A DNA stretch of 64,000 bases from Massilia aurea (lineage in GTDB: Bacteria > Pseudomonadota > Gammaproteobacteria > Burkholderiales > Burkholderiaceae_D): assembly GCF_024753205.1 (NCBI RefSeq), contig NZ_JANUGZ010000004.1:496001-560000 (forward strand), written 5' to 3'. Position 1 is the first letter of the stretch. Each line of letters opens with the position of its first letter. Below, piece after piece: positions 1-7,721 of the stretch. The position numbers and the translations under genes were made by a program. Under the pieces are notes generated by a model. That model had not been told where the DNA came from. It worked only from the letters and a program-made list of their open reading frames with translations, and did no database searches.

Positions 1-14
1 GCTACTGAAGCGAA

Positions 15-1646
15 TTATTTCGCCGTTTCGCGTGCCTTGCCGAACGGGTCGCCCGCTTTCCAGGTCGGCATCTTCGGCGCATCGGCCACCGCGCGGCCCA
101 GGTTCAGCGTGAACTGCGCCTGCTGCACCATGCCCGACAGATCCCAGCTCGGATCGTATTCGTCGCCCACCTGATGGTATTTCTCGCGGTAGGTCTTGGC
201 CTTGGCGTTGTTGGCGTCGACGTCCTTCACCCAGCTGCTGCCGTAACCGACCGAGAAGGCGGGCACGCCGGCCTTGGCGAAGCTGAAGTGGTCGCTGCGG
301 AAGTAGCCGCCGCCCAGGTCCGGCTTGCTTGGCGCAATGACCATGCCCATCGACTTGGCCACCGTGGCCGCCATCGCGCCCAGTTCGGTGCGCTCGCTGC
401 CCGGTACGCTGACGTCCTTGACCAGGCCGACCCAGTTCAGGCTATCGAGGTTCAGGTTGGCGGCGGTCTTGGCGATCGGCCACAGGGGTGCGGCCACATA
501 GGCGGCGCTGCCCAGCAGGCCTTGCTCTTCGGCGCCGACCCACAGGAACATCTGGCTGCGCTTGGCCGGGTTCTTCACCGCTTCGGCGGCCATCGCCAGC
601 AGGGCGCCGGTGCCCGATGCGTTGTCGACGGCGCCGTTGAAGATCGTGTCGCCCTCGGTGCCTTGCTTGCCCATGTGATCCCAGTGCGCCGAATAGATCA
701 CCACTTCGTCTTTCAGCTTCGGATCGGTGCCCGGCACGACGCCGGCCACGTTGAATTCTTCCAGCGAGCGCACCTGTGCGCGCGCCTCGCCCTTGACGCG
801 GGCATTCAGCGCGACTGGCTTGAAGTTCTTGTCTTCGGCGGCGGCGCGCAGCTTGTCCAGATCCTGGCCGCCGGCCGCGAACACCTTGCGCGCCGTGTCG
901 TTGGTCATCCAGCCCTGCAGGCCGCTGCCCACTTTGCCTTCGGTGAGCTGGAAGCGCTCGGCGTTGGCCCAGCTGTTCTGCACCACGCTCCAGCCATACG
1001 ATGCCGATGCATCGGTGTGGATCAGCAGGACACCGGCTGCGCCCTGGCGCGCCGCTTCTTCGAGCTTGTAGGTCCAGCGACCGTAGTAGGTCAGGCCCGC
1101 GCCGTTGAAGCGGTTCGCTTCGGCGGCAGTCGGCGCCGGATCGTTCACCATCATCACGATCACTTTGCCCTTGACGTCCATGCCCTTGAAGTCATCCCAC
1201 TTTTCTTCCGGCGCCACGATGCCGTAGCCGACGAAGACCATCTCGGCGTCGAGCGTGTGATCGGCCTTGCCGTCGCCCGGACCCCAGACCCAGTCCGCGC
1301 CGAACTGCAGCGGTACGGCCTTACCGTTGGCGACGATGCCGACATTGCTCTTCTCGGGCAGCGAGCGTACGCCGGCGATCTTGACCGGCTGGCGGAAGCT
1401 CTTGCCGTTGCCAGGTTTCAGGCCCACAGCGGCGGCTTGCGTTTCAAGATACGTGACGGTCAGCTCGCCGCCGCGCTGGCCGGTACCGCGGCCTTCAAGT
1501 GCGTCGGACGACAGGAACGCCATGTGCGCGCGCAGCGGCGCTTCCTGGACGGTGGCCTTGGCTCTGGTCTGGGCATGGGTCGGGAAGGCCAGCGCCAGGC
1601 TGCCGGCGAGGACGGAGAGGATGAGGGAAGAGACGATCTTGTGCAT
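15..1646 (-). CDS. M28 family zinc metallopeptidase with PA domain, secreted
   Basis: Predicted exported aminopeptidase of family M28, about the usual length at 543 residues. An N-terminal signal peptide ends near 'THAQ'. A protease-associated-like insertion ('VGYGIVAPEEKWDDFKG', 'GVLLIHTD') precedes the catalytic domain. All five co-catalytic zinc ligands and the general base are visible: the His and Asp in 'SAHWDHMG', the bridging Asp in 'GAVDNASGTGALL', the two Glu of 'GAEEQGLLGS', the Asp in 'NLDS' and the His in 'SDHFSFAKAGVP'. The start is supported by AGGAC a few bases upstream of the ATG. It lies downstream of the second M28-like gene on the same strand, 109 bp away, and may be co-transcribed with it. 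It probably releases N-terminal residues from peptides in the periplasm or outside the cell. Confidence 0.93.
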   Translation of the reverse strand: MHKIVSSLILSVLAGSLALAFPTHAQTRAKATVQEAPLRAHMAFLSSDALEGRGTGQRGGELTVTYLETQAAAVGLKPGNGKSFRQPVKIAGVRSLPEKSNVGIVANGKAVPLQFGADWVWGPGDGKADHTLDAEMVFVGYGIVAPEEKWDDFKGMDVKGKVIVMMVNDPAPTAAEANRFNGAGLTYYGRWTYKLEEAARQGAAGVLLIHTDASASYGWSVVQNSWANAERFQLTEGKVGSGLQGWMTNDTARKVFAAGGQDLDKLRAAAEDKNFKPVALNARVKGEARAQVRSLEEFNVAGVVPGTDPKLKDEVVIYSAHWDHMGKQGTEGDTIFNGAVDNASGTGALLAMAAEAVKNPAKRSQMFLWVGAEEQGLLGSAAYVAAPLWPIAKTAANLNLDSLNWVGLVKDVSVPGSERTELGAMAATVAKSMGMVIAPSKPDLGGGYFRSDHFSFAKAGVPAFSVGYGSSWVKDVDANNAKAKTYREKYHQVGDEYDPSWDLSGMVQQAQFTLNLGRAVADAPKMPTWKAGDPFGKARETAK

Positions 1647-1755
1647 GGAGTCCTGCTGCGAAGTGAATGCCGCGAAGTTGACGCTGCATGGTTAATCAAG
1701 CCATTCATCGGGAAGGGCGCACTCGTGGCGCGCGCGGCCATTTTATGACAACTTG

Positions 1756-4008
1756 TCAGTAAAACCGCAGGATATCGGTCGACATCGTCGTGCCCACCTG
1801 CGGCGCCACGCCTTGCCGGTCCGCTGGCAAGATATGCCGTGGCAGGCCGGGAATGTGTTCCTGCACCGTGATGGCGAAGATCTCGTTGGGCTCACTTTCG
1901 ATCTCGATGTGCAGCACCCGGTCCTGCATCCCGTACAGCGACAGCGACCACGCGCTTTCCTTGTCACTGAGCGTTACGCCGTCGACGCGCGAGCGCAGTG
2001 CCCGGGCGCCGTGCATGGCCAGCGCAATATGCGGGGCGCGATTGGCCGAGCGCACCGTGAATCTGGCCAGCCGCACCTTGCCGACGTGGTTACGCAGGAT
2101 GAAGCACTCGGGGAATGCGATCGCATCGTCGCGCGGCGCGACGGCATACCACTGGGGCGCGCTGCGCAGGCCAAAGACCTCGACGAAGACGGTCGGCTTC
2201 GCGCGGCCCGCGAACAGGTCGCGGCGCCAGTCGTCAAGCGGCTGCTGCGGCAGCAGCCAGTAGGCCCGCCACGAGTTCATGTCCTTGTAATAGACCAGCC
2301 CCTCGAGGTTCGCGGGCTCTGCAGCCTGTTCATGTAGTGCCACCGCGCCATCCGGCAGTGCTAGGCAGGCCGCCAGCGCCAGTGCCAGCACGGCGCTGAC
2401 GGCGGCGCTGCTGCGCAGCATCAGCAGGGGACCTGCAAAGCACAGCATGGGCAGCGCCATCAGCATCGGCGGAACATGCATGTGGCCCGGTGCAAGCAGG
2501 AGCCAGGCATCGCGCAGCGCCGGCGGGAGCAGGCTCGCGGCCGGCGCCAGGCCGGCCAGCAGCACCAGCAGGCGCACGCCGGATCCTTGCCGTTCGCCCC
2601 AGCGCGTATGCAGCAGCGTGAATGCGCCCAGCGCCGCCACTAGCGGCCAGGCCAGCAGCGGGGCGATCGTTGGCAGGAACACGGCGGCGAAAAGCAGCAC
2701 CAGCGTCGGCCAGGCCAGCGCGCCGAGCACCGTCGCGGCCGTGCCAACACTGCGGCGCAGCAGGTACAGGCCGGCCACGAACACGCAGGCCGTGACGACA
2801 GCAACGGTCAAAGGCAGGCGGTGTGCACCGGCCAGGCCGGCGGCGGCCAGCTCGCGATCCCAGCTCCAGGTGCCCACACGCACCACGAGCAGCAGGAAGC
2901 ACACGCCGAACGCGCCCTGCGCTGCGTCCAGCACGCCGTCCTCGCCGAACTGTCCACGCCAGGCGCCGGCCAGCATCAGGCAGGACAGTAGCGGTGGCGC
3001 CCACACCAGCCACGCCGCATGGTGGACCGGGCCAATGACCGGCAGCGAAAAGTAGACGTGCGCTGCCTCGCCGCCGGCTGCCAGCGGCGCCGTGCCATAG
3101 GCGCGGGCCAGGCGCAGCATGGCGTCGCCTAGCTGGCGCGGCGCGGTGTCGGTCGCGCGTGGCTCGCCGCCCCCGAACAGCAGCACCGGTGCATCGAGCC
3201 GGGTGAGCGGGCCGATGTGGGGCGCGTCGCCCAGCAGCCATGCGAGCGTCGCATTCGCGGATGCGCCGCGCAGCTCGGGCGCCGCCTGCATCCAGCCCGC
3301 CAGGCCCAGTGCACCCGCGCTGCTCGCCTCCAGCATGCGTAGCGGGACATCGACGGCGCCATCGAACCTGAGCGCCATGCCGATGCGGCTTGCCAGCGGG
3401 TGCTGTTCGACAAATCCTCGGGACCCCAGCATGCCAACCCGCTCGCCGTCGGCAAACAGCAGCACGATATCGTTGGCCGGCGGGGCTGCGCGCAAGGCGC
3501 GCGCGGTTTCGAGCAGGGCGCTGACGGTGGCCGCGCCGGGCAGGGCATCGCGCGGCCCCGCGCCGCTGTCGTAGTGGGTTGCCAGCAGCAGGGCATGGCG
3601 CTGCGCAGCATCGGGCGCGGCGCCCGGGATCGTCGCGACGACGTTATGCACGACCCCGATCGTGTGGTGAATGCCGCCGAAGAGCCGGGTGACCGATGTG
3701 CGCACGGTGGCGCGCTGCACGGCGGGCGCCAGTCCCATCGCGCGCAGTTGTGTCATCAGGTAGGCGCGCGCGTGCGCATTGTCGCTGCCGCCGACCGAAC
3801 GGGGGCTGGCGGCCAGCACCCGCTGATGTTCGTTCGCGCGCGCGGCCCACGCCGGGGACGCGACCGATGCGACGGGCGCCGGCACATTGGGCGGGGCCAG
3901 CGCCTGCCAGGCCAGGGCGGCGAGGGCGGCCAGTGCGACAGCGCCGGCGACGGCATCTCTGACCCTTGGAATGTGAAAAGCTGGTGTTACGGCGCGGACG
4001 GCATCCAT
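1756..4008 (-). CDS. M28-like multi-spanning membrane protein, probable pseudoenzyme
   Basis: About 750 residues: one N-terminal membrane helix, an M28-fold domain (roughly residues 50-330), then about seven hydrophobic helices and a C-terminal soluble domain. This resembles the membrane-anchored M28 branch. The first half-site survives as 'THYDS' (His145/Asp147), but other ligands look lost. The 'GAxDNASG'-type segment carrying the bridging Asp is shortened to 'PGAATVSALLE'. The usual 'GEExGLLGS' reads 'GERVGMLGS' (second Glu is Arg190). The usual terminal 'YHT..D' reads 'PRATDTAPRQL' with no His. I start it at ATG 4008, which has GGAGAA eight bases upstream; an in-frame GTG at 4026 would add six residues. 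A non-catalytic binding role is inferred from the missing ligands. Confidence 0.82.
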   Translation of the reverse strand: MDAVRAVTPAFHIPRVRDAVAGAVALAALAALAWQALAPPNVPAPVASVASPAWAARANEHQRVLAASPRSVGGSDNAHARAYLMTQLRAMGLAPAVQRATVRTSVTRLFGGIHHTIGVVHNVVATIPGAAPDAAQRHALLLATHYDSGAGPRDALPGAATVSALLETARALRAAPPANDIVLLFADGERVGMLGSRGFVEQHPLASRIGMALRFDGAVDVPLRMLEASSAGALGLAGWMQAAPELRGASANATLAWLLGDAPHIGPLTRLDAPVLLFGGGEPRATDTAPRQLGDAMLRLARAYGTAPLAAGGEAAHVYFSLPVIGPVHHAAWLVWAPPLLSCLMLAGAWRGQFGEDGVLDAAQGAFGVCFLLLVVRVGTWSWDRELAAAGLAGAHRLPLTVAVVTACVFVAGLYLLRRSVGTAATVLGALAWPTLVLLFAAVFLPTIAPLLAWPLVAALGAFTLLHTRWGERQGSGVRLLVLLAGLAPAASLLPPALRDAWLLLAPGHMHVPPMLMALPMLCFAGPLLMLRSSAAVSAVLALALAACLALPDGAVALHEQAAEPANLEGLVYYKDMNSWRAYWLLPQQPLDDWRRDLFAGRAKPTVFVEVFGLRSAPQWYAVAPRDDAIAFPECFILRNHVGKVRLARFTVRSANRAPHIALAMHGARALRSRVDGVTLSDKESAWSLSLYGMQDRVLHIEIESEPNEIFAITVQEHIPGLPRHILPADRQGVAPQVGTTMSTDILRFY

Positions 4009-4040
4009 CGGTTGTTCTCCATGCACCTGTCATCAGGGCG

Positions 4041-4071
4041 AAAAAAAGCCCGCCGGGTAAAAGGGGCGGGC
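4041..4071 (-). terminator. Intrinsic terminator of the small transcription unit
   Basis: On the minus strand a perfect 7-bp GC stem (GCCCGCC at 4048-4054 with GGCGGGC at 4065-4071, 10-nt loop) is followed directly by seven T residues (4047-4041). It lies 18 bp after the stop of the 30-codon ORF at 4090-4182 and 20 bp before the ribosome site of the M28-like membrane gene. It may end a stand-alone small mRNA or act as an attenuator for the gene beyond. I see no convincing antiterminator pairing. Confidence 0.82.
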
Positions 4072-4089
4072 GAAAGAGGACGGTTTTGA

Positions 4090-4182
4090 CTACGAGAGTG
4101 TCCAGACATAGGCCAGGTCCGGCGATGAGGGCAAACTTGCCGGCTTGCTACCGACGCCATCATGAATGTGAAAACAATGCAT
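4090..4182 (-). CDS. Small ORF, 30 residues, unknown function (candidate small protein or leader peptide)
   Basis: Unrecognised. An ATG at 4182 is preceded by a near-perfect Shine-Dalgarno GGGAGG (4188-4193) at 5-nt spacing. The ORF runs 30 codons to TAG at 4090-4092. The peptide begins 'MHCFHIHDGVGSKPAS' (three His and a Cys in the first seven residues) and ends 'DLAYVWTLS'. It has no membrane helix and no obvious signal peptide. A well-formed promoter lies upstream and an intrinsic terminator 18 bp downstream, so the ORF has a complete gene architecture of its own. The Cys/His-rich N-terminus could bind a metal. Alternatively it is a leader peptide controlling read-through into the M28-like gene. 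It could still be a chance ORF, but the combination of signals argues against that. Confidence 0.62.
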   Translation of the reverse strand: MHCFHIHDGVGSKPASLPSSPDLAYVWTLS

Positions 4183-4234
4183 ATCGACCTCCCTGCGTAT
4201 TGTTGAAGGGTGCATATTTGCCGCTGACGGAATC

Positions 4235-4263
4235 AATATATGCTAGAGCCTAGCAATTTGCAA
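4235..4263 (-). promoter_or_regulatory. Sigma-70-type promoter for the small ORF
   Basis: Minus strand: a -35 hexamer TTGCAA (4258-4263) and a -10 hexamer TATATT (4235-4240) are separated by exactly 17 bp. Transcription should start near 4228, giving a leader of about 45 nt before the ATG at 4182. It sits in a locally AT-rich stretch unlike the surrounding coding DNA. An inverted repeat fills most of the spacer. Confidence 0.6.
4241..4255. promoter_or_regulatory. Inverted repeat in the promoter spacer, candidate operator
   Basis: TGCTAG-AGC-CTAGCA is a perfect 6-bp dyad with a 3-bp centre. It lies wholly between the -35 and -10 elements of the minus-strand promoter, where a bound repressor would block RNA polymerase. 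The two CTAG cores are notable because CTAG is rare in most proteobacterial DNA. No regulator can be named from sequence alone. Confidence 0.45.
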
Positions 4264-4516
4264 AGCTATTATGAAGTAATTAAAATTCTATTAGTGGGCG
4301 GTTTATAGTGCGATGATGTTTCCAGCACGTCCAGCCAACGCACCGTCTCAGCGCGCATCGCCTGCCGTATGCGCCTTTTTACCCATCGCTTCCCCGCCCG
4401 TTGTGTGAAATAATTCCCCTCTATTCCCGGGGCCCATTGCCCCGGCCGTGCATGCCGCACCAGGCACCGCACGCGCAACGCATGTGCACCACAGGCCCCC
4501 GCGCCAGGAGAACAAA
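4264..4516. other. Intergenic region upstream of the response regulator
   Basis: This is the rest of the divergent region between the small minus-strand unit and the plus-strand regulator at 4517. The left part is AT-rich (around 4264-4320). A short hairpin, CCGGGG with CCCCGG (4427-4432 and 4440-4445, 7-nt loop), lies in the presumed regulator leader. I see no convincing promoter hexamer pair on the plus strand. The short minus-strand reading frame across 4269-4478 has no ribosome site or recognisable content. Confidence 0.5.
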
Positions 4517-5167
4517 TTGGCAGATCAGAACAAACCCATCCGCGTCATGCTGGCCGACGATCACCCTATCGTCATGACCGGTTTTGCCATGTCGCTCGAA
4601 GCGGCCGGCATGCAGGTGGTGGGCCAGGCCAAGACCCCGAGCGAGGCCACCGCGCTGTACGCGGCCGAGCAGCCCGACGTCGCCGTGCTCGACATGCGCT
4701 TTGGTACCGAGCTGACCGGCATGGATGCGGCCCAGGCCATCCTCAAGTCCGATCCGTCGGCCAAGATCGTTTTTCTCAGCCAGTTTGACCAGGATAGTCT
4801 GATCAAGGAAACCTACCGTCTCGGCGCCCACGCCTTCGTCACCAAGGATTGCGACCCGGCCGACCTGGCCACCGCCGTGCGCCACGCTCACGAGGGCAAG
4901 CTGTACTTCCTGCCGCATATCGCGTCCCGCCTGGCCAGCATGGCCGTGCGTGGCGAAGTCACGCCGCAGTCGCAGCTCGATGAGCGCGGCCTGGAAATCT
5001 TCAAGTTCATGGCCGAAGGCATGACCAATGCCGAAATCGCCGAGCGGCTCGATCTGTCGACCAAGACCATCAGCAATATCAGCCAGTCGATCAAGGAAAA
5101 GCTGGGCGTGCACCGCCAGGCCAGCATCACCCTGCTGGCCGTCAAGCACGGCCTGATCGAGCCGTAA
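4517..5167 (+). CDS. LuxR/NarL-family response regulator
   Basis: A 216-residue two-component response regulator. The receiver domain occupies residues 8-125, with the acidic pair at Asp14/Asp15 ('ADDH'), phosphoacceptor Asp59 ('VLDM'), Ser88 at the switch position and Lys110 ('FVTKD'). A LuxR-type helix-turn-helix follows at about 150-205 ('MTNAEIAERLDLSTKTISN', then 'KEKLGVHRQ'). I choose the TTG at 4517 because AGGAG lies six bases upstream (4506-4510) and the domain begins within ten residues. An in-frame start at 4448 would add 23 low-complexity residues. It is followed after 3 bp by a periplasmic binding-protein-like gene and then the kinase, so the three probably form one signalling operon. 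Confidence 0.9.
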   Translation: MADQNKPIRVMLADDHPIVMTGFAMSLEAAGMQVVGQAKTPSEATALYAAEQPDVAVLDMRFGTELTGMDAAQAILKSDPSAKIVFLSQFDQDSLIKETYRLGAHAFVTKDCDPADLATAVRHAHEGKLYFLPHIASRLASMAVRGEVTPQSQLDERGLEIFKFMAEGMTNAEIAERLDLSTKTISNISQSIKEKLGVHRQASITLLAVKHGLIEP

Positions 5168-5170
5168 GCG

Positions 5171-6151
5171 ATGGCCAAGCTCCTGCGCCGGATGCAGAAC
5201 GCTCCACGCGCGCGTTCACTGGCCCCGCTGATCGCCATCGCGCTGGCATTGGCCGCCAGCGGCGCCCATGCCGCCCACGCCGCGCAGGCCGCGCAGGCCC
5301 CGCAGGCCACGCAAACGGAGCGCGAGCGCGAAGAAGTGCAGGGCTACCGCTTCCAGATCATTACCGGTGACGACAGCGCGGTCACGCACCGCATCGTCGA
5401 CGACCTGTACAAGCGCCTGGTGCCGACGTTCGCCGCGTTTCGCACCGAGCTCGCGCAAAAGCGCCGCATGCTCTATATCGCGATCGGCCCGACCGCGCTG
5501 CGCGATGCGCTGTCGCGGCGCTGCGATTGCGTCGTCATCTCTGCCTACACGTCCAGCCAGGTATGGCGCGGCCTGACGGCGCGCCTGCCCAAGCCACGCC
5601 GCATCGCCATCACTGCAGTGTATGCCGAGCCGGCGCCGAATGACCAGATGCGCCTGGCCGAACTCGTGTACGGCCGGCCGGTGCGCGTAGGCGTGCTGCT
5701 CGGCCCCGACACTGCCTTCCTGCGGCCGGTGCTGCACGACGCTGCCGAGATCCAGATGTTCACGCCGGGTGACGACCTGAATCACACCCTTAACAGCATG
5801 ACGCGTGCCGAGACGCTGCTGGCGCTGCCCGACAGCGACATCTACAACGCCGAAAACGTGCGCAACATCCTGCTCTCGACCTACCGCCGCAAGCAGGGCG
5901 TGATCGGTTTTTCGGCCGACATGGTCAAGGTCGGCGCGCTGGCCACCACGTATTCGGAAGTCGAAGAAATCAACGCCCAGGTGGCCGAGCTCACGGCCGA
6001 TTTCGTGCGCAGCGGCGAACTGCCTGCGCCGCAGTTCCCGCGCTACTTCCGCACGATCATCAACGAAGGCGTGGCCAGCTCGCTCGACCTGCGCGTGACG
6101 GATGCTGCGCGCAACTTCGCCCGCCCAGCGCCGGCGCCGGCGGCGCGATGA
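5171..6151 (+). CDS. Periplasmic substrate-binding-like protein of a three-gene signalling operon
   Basis: 326 residues. A signal peptide (hydrophobic run 'LAPLIAIALALAASGAHA') is followed by an Ala/Gln-rich linker ('AAQAAQAPQATQ') and a mixed alpha/beta domain. That domain resembles the ABC-type substrate-binding fold of the TrpX/PF04392 kind ('RMLYIAIGPTALRDAL', 'RPVRVGVLLGPDTAFLRP', 'DSDIYNAENVRNILLSTYRR'). No lipobox Cys is seen and no ABC transporter genes are nearby. It sits between a response regulator and a histidine kinase and overlaps the kinase start by 4 bp (ATGA). I therefore infer that it binds a small ligand in the periplasm and presents it to the kinase sensor domain rather than to a permease. 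The fold assignment is moderately sure. Confidence 0.72.
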   Translation: MAKLLRRMQNAPRARSLAPLIAIALALAASGAHAAHAAQAAQAPQATQTEREREEVQGYRFQIITGDDSAVTHRIVDDLYKRLVPTFAAFRTELAQKRRMLYIAIGPTALRDALSRRCDCVVISAYTSSQVWRGLTARLPKPRRIAITAVYAEPAPNDQMRLAELVYGRPVRVGVLLGPDTAFLRPVLHDAAEIQMFTPGDDLNHTLNSMTRAETLLALPDSDIYNAENVRNILLSTYRRKQGVIGFSADMVKVGALATTYSEVEEINAQVAELTADFVRSGELPAPQFPRYFRTIINEGVASSLDLRVTDAARNFARPAPAPAAR

Positions 6152-7695
6152 ACCTGCGTTTCTGGCGCGGCTGGGGTGTCGGGCGGCGCATGGCCGTCAT
6201 CACGATGCTGCCGGTGATCCTGCTGTTTACGTCCTTCGTCTGGTACTCGTGGTACGCGCACCGCGCGCAGGTGGCCGAAGAACTGGCCGAGCGTGGCCGT
6301 ATTCTGGCGCGCGCGCTGTCCGAGACGTCCGAGTACAACGTCATCTCGGGCAACCTGTCCGACCTGCGCCTGACGATCAATGGCCTGGTGCAGTCCGACC
6401 GCAGCATCTACCGCGTCGATGTCATCGATGGCAGCGGGCGCGCCGCCGTGCGCGTGGTGTCCGAATCGGCCGCTGACGCCCAGTCGCACTACTACGAAGC
6501 TCCGATCCGCAAGCAGGTTGTGTGGATCAACCTGTTCTCGGACAACGGCACGCCGCACGTGTCGGCGTCGAGCGATTCGCGTCCGCCCACGCTGACCACC
6601 GAAGTCGTGGGCTGGGTGCGGGTGACGATGTCGCCGGCGAACATGATGGCCAAGCAGACCGACCGCTTCCAGATCGAGCTGTCGATGGCGGCGCTGGCGC
6701 TGGCCGCCAGCGGCATCCTGGCCTGGGTGCTGGCGCGCTCACTGATCGTGCCGCTGCGCGAGGCGATCGGCACGCTGCGCCAGATCCGGGGCGGTAACTT
6801 CCGCGTCCATCCGCCGGTCACCACCGGCGGCGAGATCGGCGAGCTGCAATCGTCGATCGGCGAGATGTCGCTGGCGCTGGGCGAATCCAAGCGCGACCTC
6901 GAAAACAAGGTGGCCGAGCGCACGCGCGACCTGCTTGCCTCGCGCAACGAAGCGCTGCGCGCCGATGCCGACAAGCGCAAACTGATCCAGAAGGTCAATG
7001 AAATCATCGAGGACGAACGCAAGAGCATTGCGGTCGAGATCCACGACGAACTCAATGCGTCGCTGATCGCGGCGCGCCTCGAGGCGCAGGCGATCGGCCT
7101 GCTGGCGGCCAAGGCGCCTGCCGGCCCCGAGGTGGTGGAAATCAAGCGCAAGTCCGAGGCGATCACCAAGCTCGCGCTCGACCTGTACGCCAACGGCCGG
7201 CGTCTGGTGCGCCGCCTGCGGCCAGAGGTGCTCGACATGCTTGGCCTGCACGGCGCGGTCGAAGAGATGGTGCGCCACTACGACACCACGTCCGGCTGCC
7301 GCTTCGACCTGCACAGCGAAGGCGACTTCGCGCGCCTGTCGAACGAGCTGGCCATTTCGGCCTACCGGATCGTGCAGGAGGCGCTGTCGAACGTCATGAA
7401 GCACGCCGCGGCGCGCTCGGCGCACGTCAGCCTGCTGCTCGACGAAGGCAAGGGCATGCTGCGCATCCGCGTGGTCGATGACGGCGCCGGCTTCGACACG
7501 GCCAGTGCCTCCGAAGGCATCGGCATCATCGGCATGCGCGAGCGCGCCTACGCGCTGCATGGCACGATCGAGGTGCGCTCGAGCCCCGGCGAAGGCACCG
7601 ATGTCGCCATCGCCCTGCCATTGACGCTGGCGCCCCCGGCGCCGGCCGCGCCCACCGCGACTGCGCCTGCCGCACCTTCCGGCGTCATCCTGTAA
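6148..7695 (+). CDS. Membrane sensor histidine kinase, NarL type (HisKA_3)
   Basis: 515 residues. TM1 is near residues 12-32 and TM2 near 175-198, flanking a periplasmic sensor domain of about 140 residues. A HAMP region ('IVPLREAIGTLRQIRGG') and a coiled coil follow, then a HisKA_3 dimerisation domain with phosphoacceptor His299 ('VEIHDELNASL') and an HATPase domain: N box 'QEALSNVMKHAA', G1 'DDGAGFD', G2 'GIGIIGMRERA'. It ends in an Ala/Pro-rich tail. The start overlaps the preceding gene by 4 bp. The likely partner is the LuxR-type regulator at 4517. The periplasmic domain presumably senses a ligand directly or through the intervening binding-protein-like product. Confidence 0.92.
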   Translation: MNLRFWRGWGVGRRMAVITMLPVILLFTSFVWYSWYAHRAQVAEELAERGRILARALSETSEYNVISGNLSDLRLTINGLVQSDRSIYRVDVIDGSGRAAVRVVSESAADAQSHYYEAPIRKQVVWINLFSDNGTPHVSASSDSRPPTLTTEVVGWVRVTMSPANMMAKQTDRFQIELSMAALALAASGILAWVLARSLIVPLREAIGTLRQIRGGNFRVHPPVTTGGEIGELQSSIGEMSLALGESKRDLENKVAERTRDLLASRNEALRADADKRKLIQKVNEIIEDERKSIAVEIHDELNASLIAARLEAQAIGLLAAKAPAGPEVVEIKRKSEAITKLALDLYANGRRLVRRLRPEVLDMLGLHGAVEEMVRHYDTTSGCRFDLHSEGDFARLSNELAISAYRIVQEALSNVMKHAAARSAHVSLLLDEGKGMLRIRVVDDGAGFDTASASEGIGIIGMRERAYALHGTIEVRSSPGEGTDVAIALPLTLAPPAPAAPTATAPAAPSGVIL

Positions 7696-7721
7696 GCATC
7701 CTTTTTACTAGCGAAGAACAC

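Noticed and set aside
1741-1764. AT-flanked palindrome (TGACAA-C-TTGTCA) at the stop of the M28-like membrane gene
   Set aside because: Short stem with no T run in the needed direction; too weak to call a terminator or operator.
4269-4478. 69-codon minus-strand frame upstream of the small-ORF promoter
   Set aside because: No ribosome site, low-complexity basic content, and it runs across the response-regulator leader.
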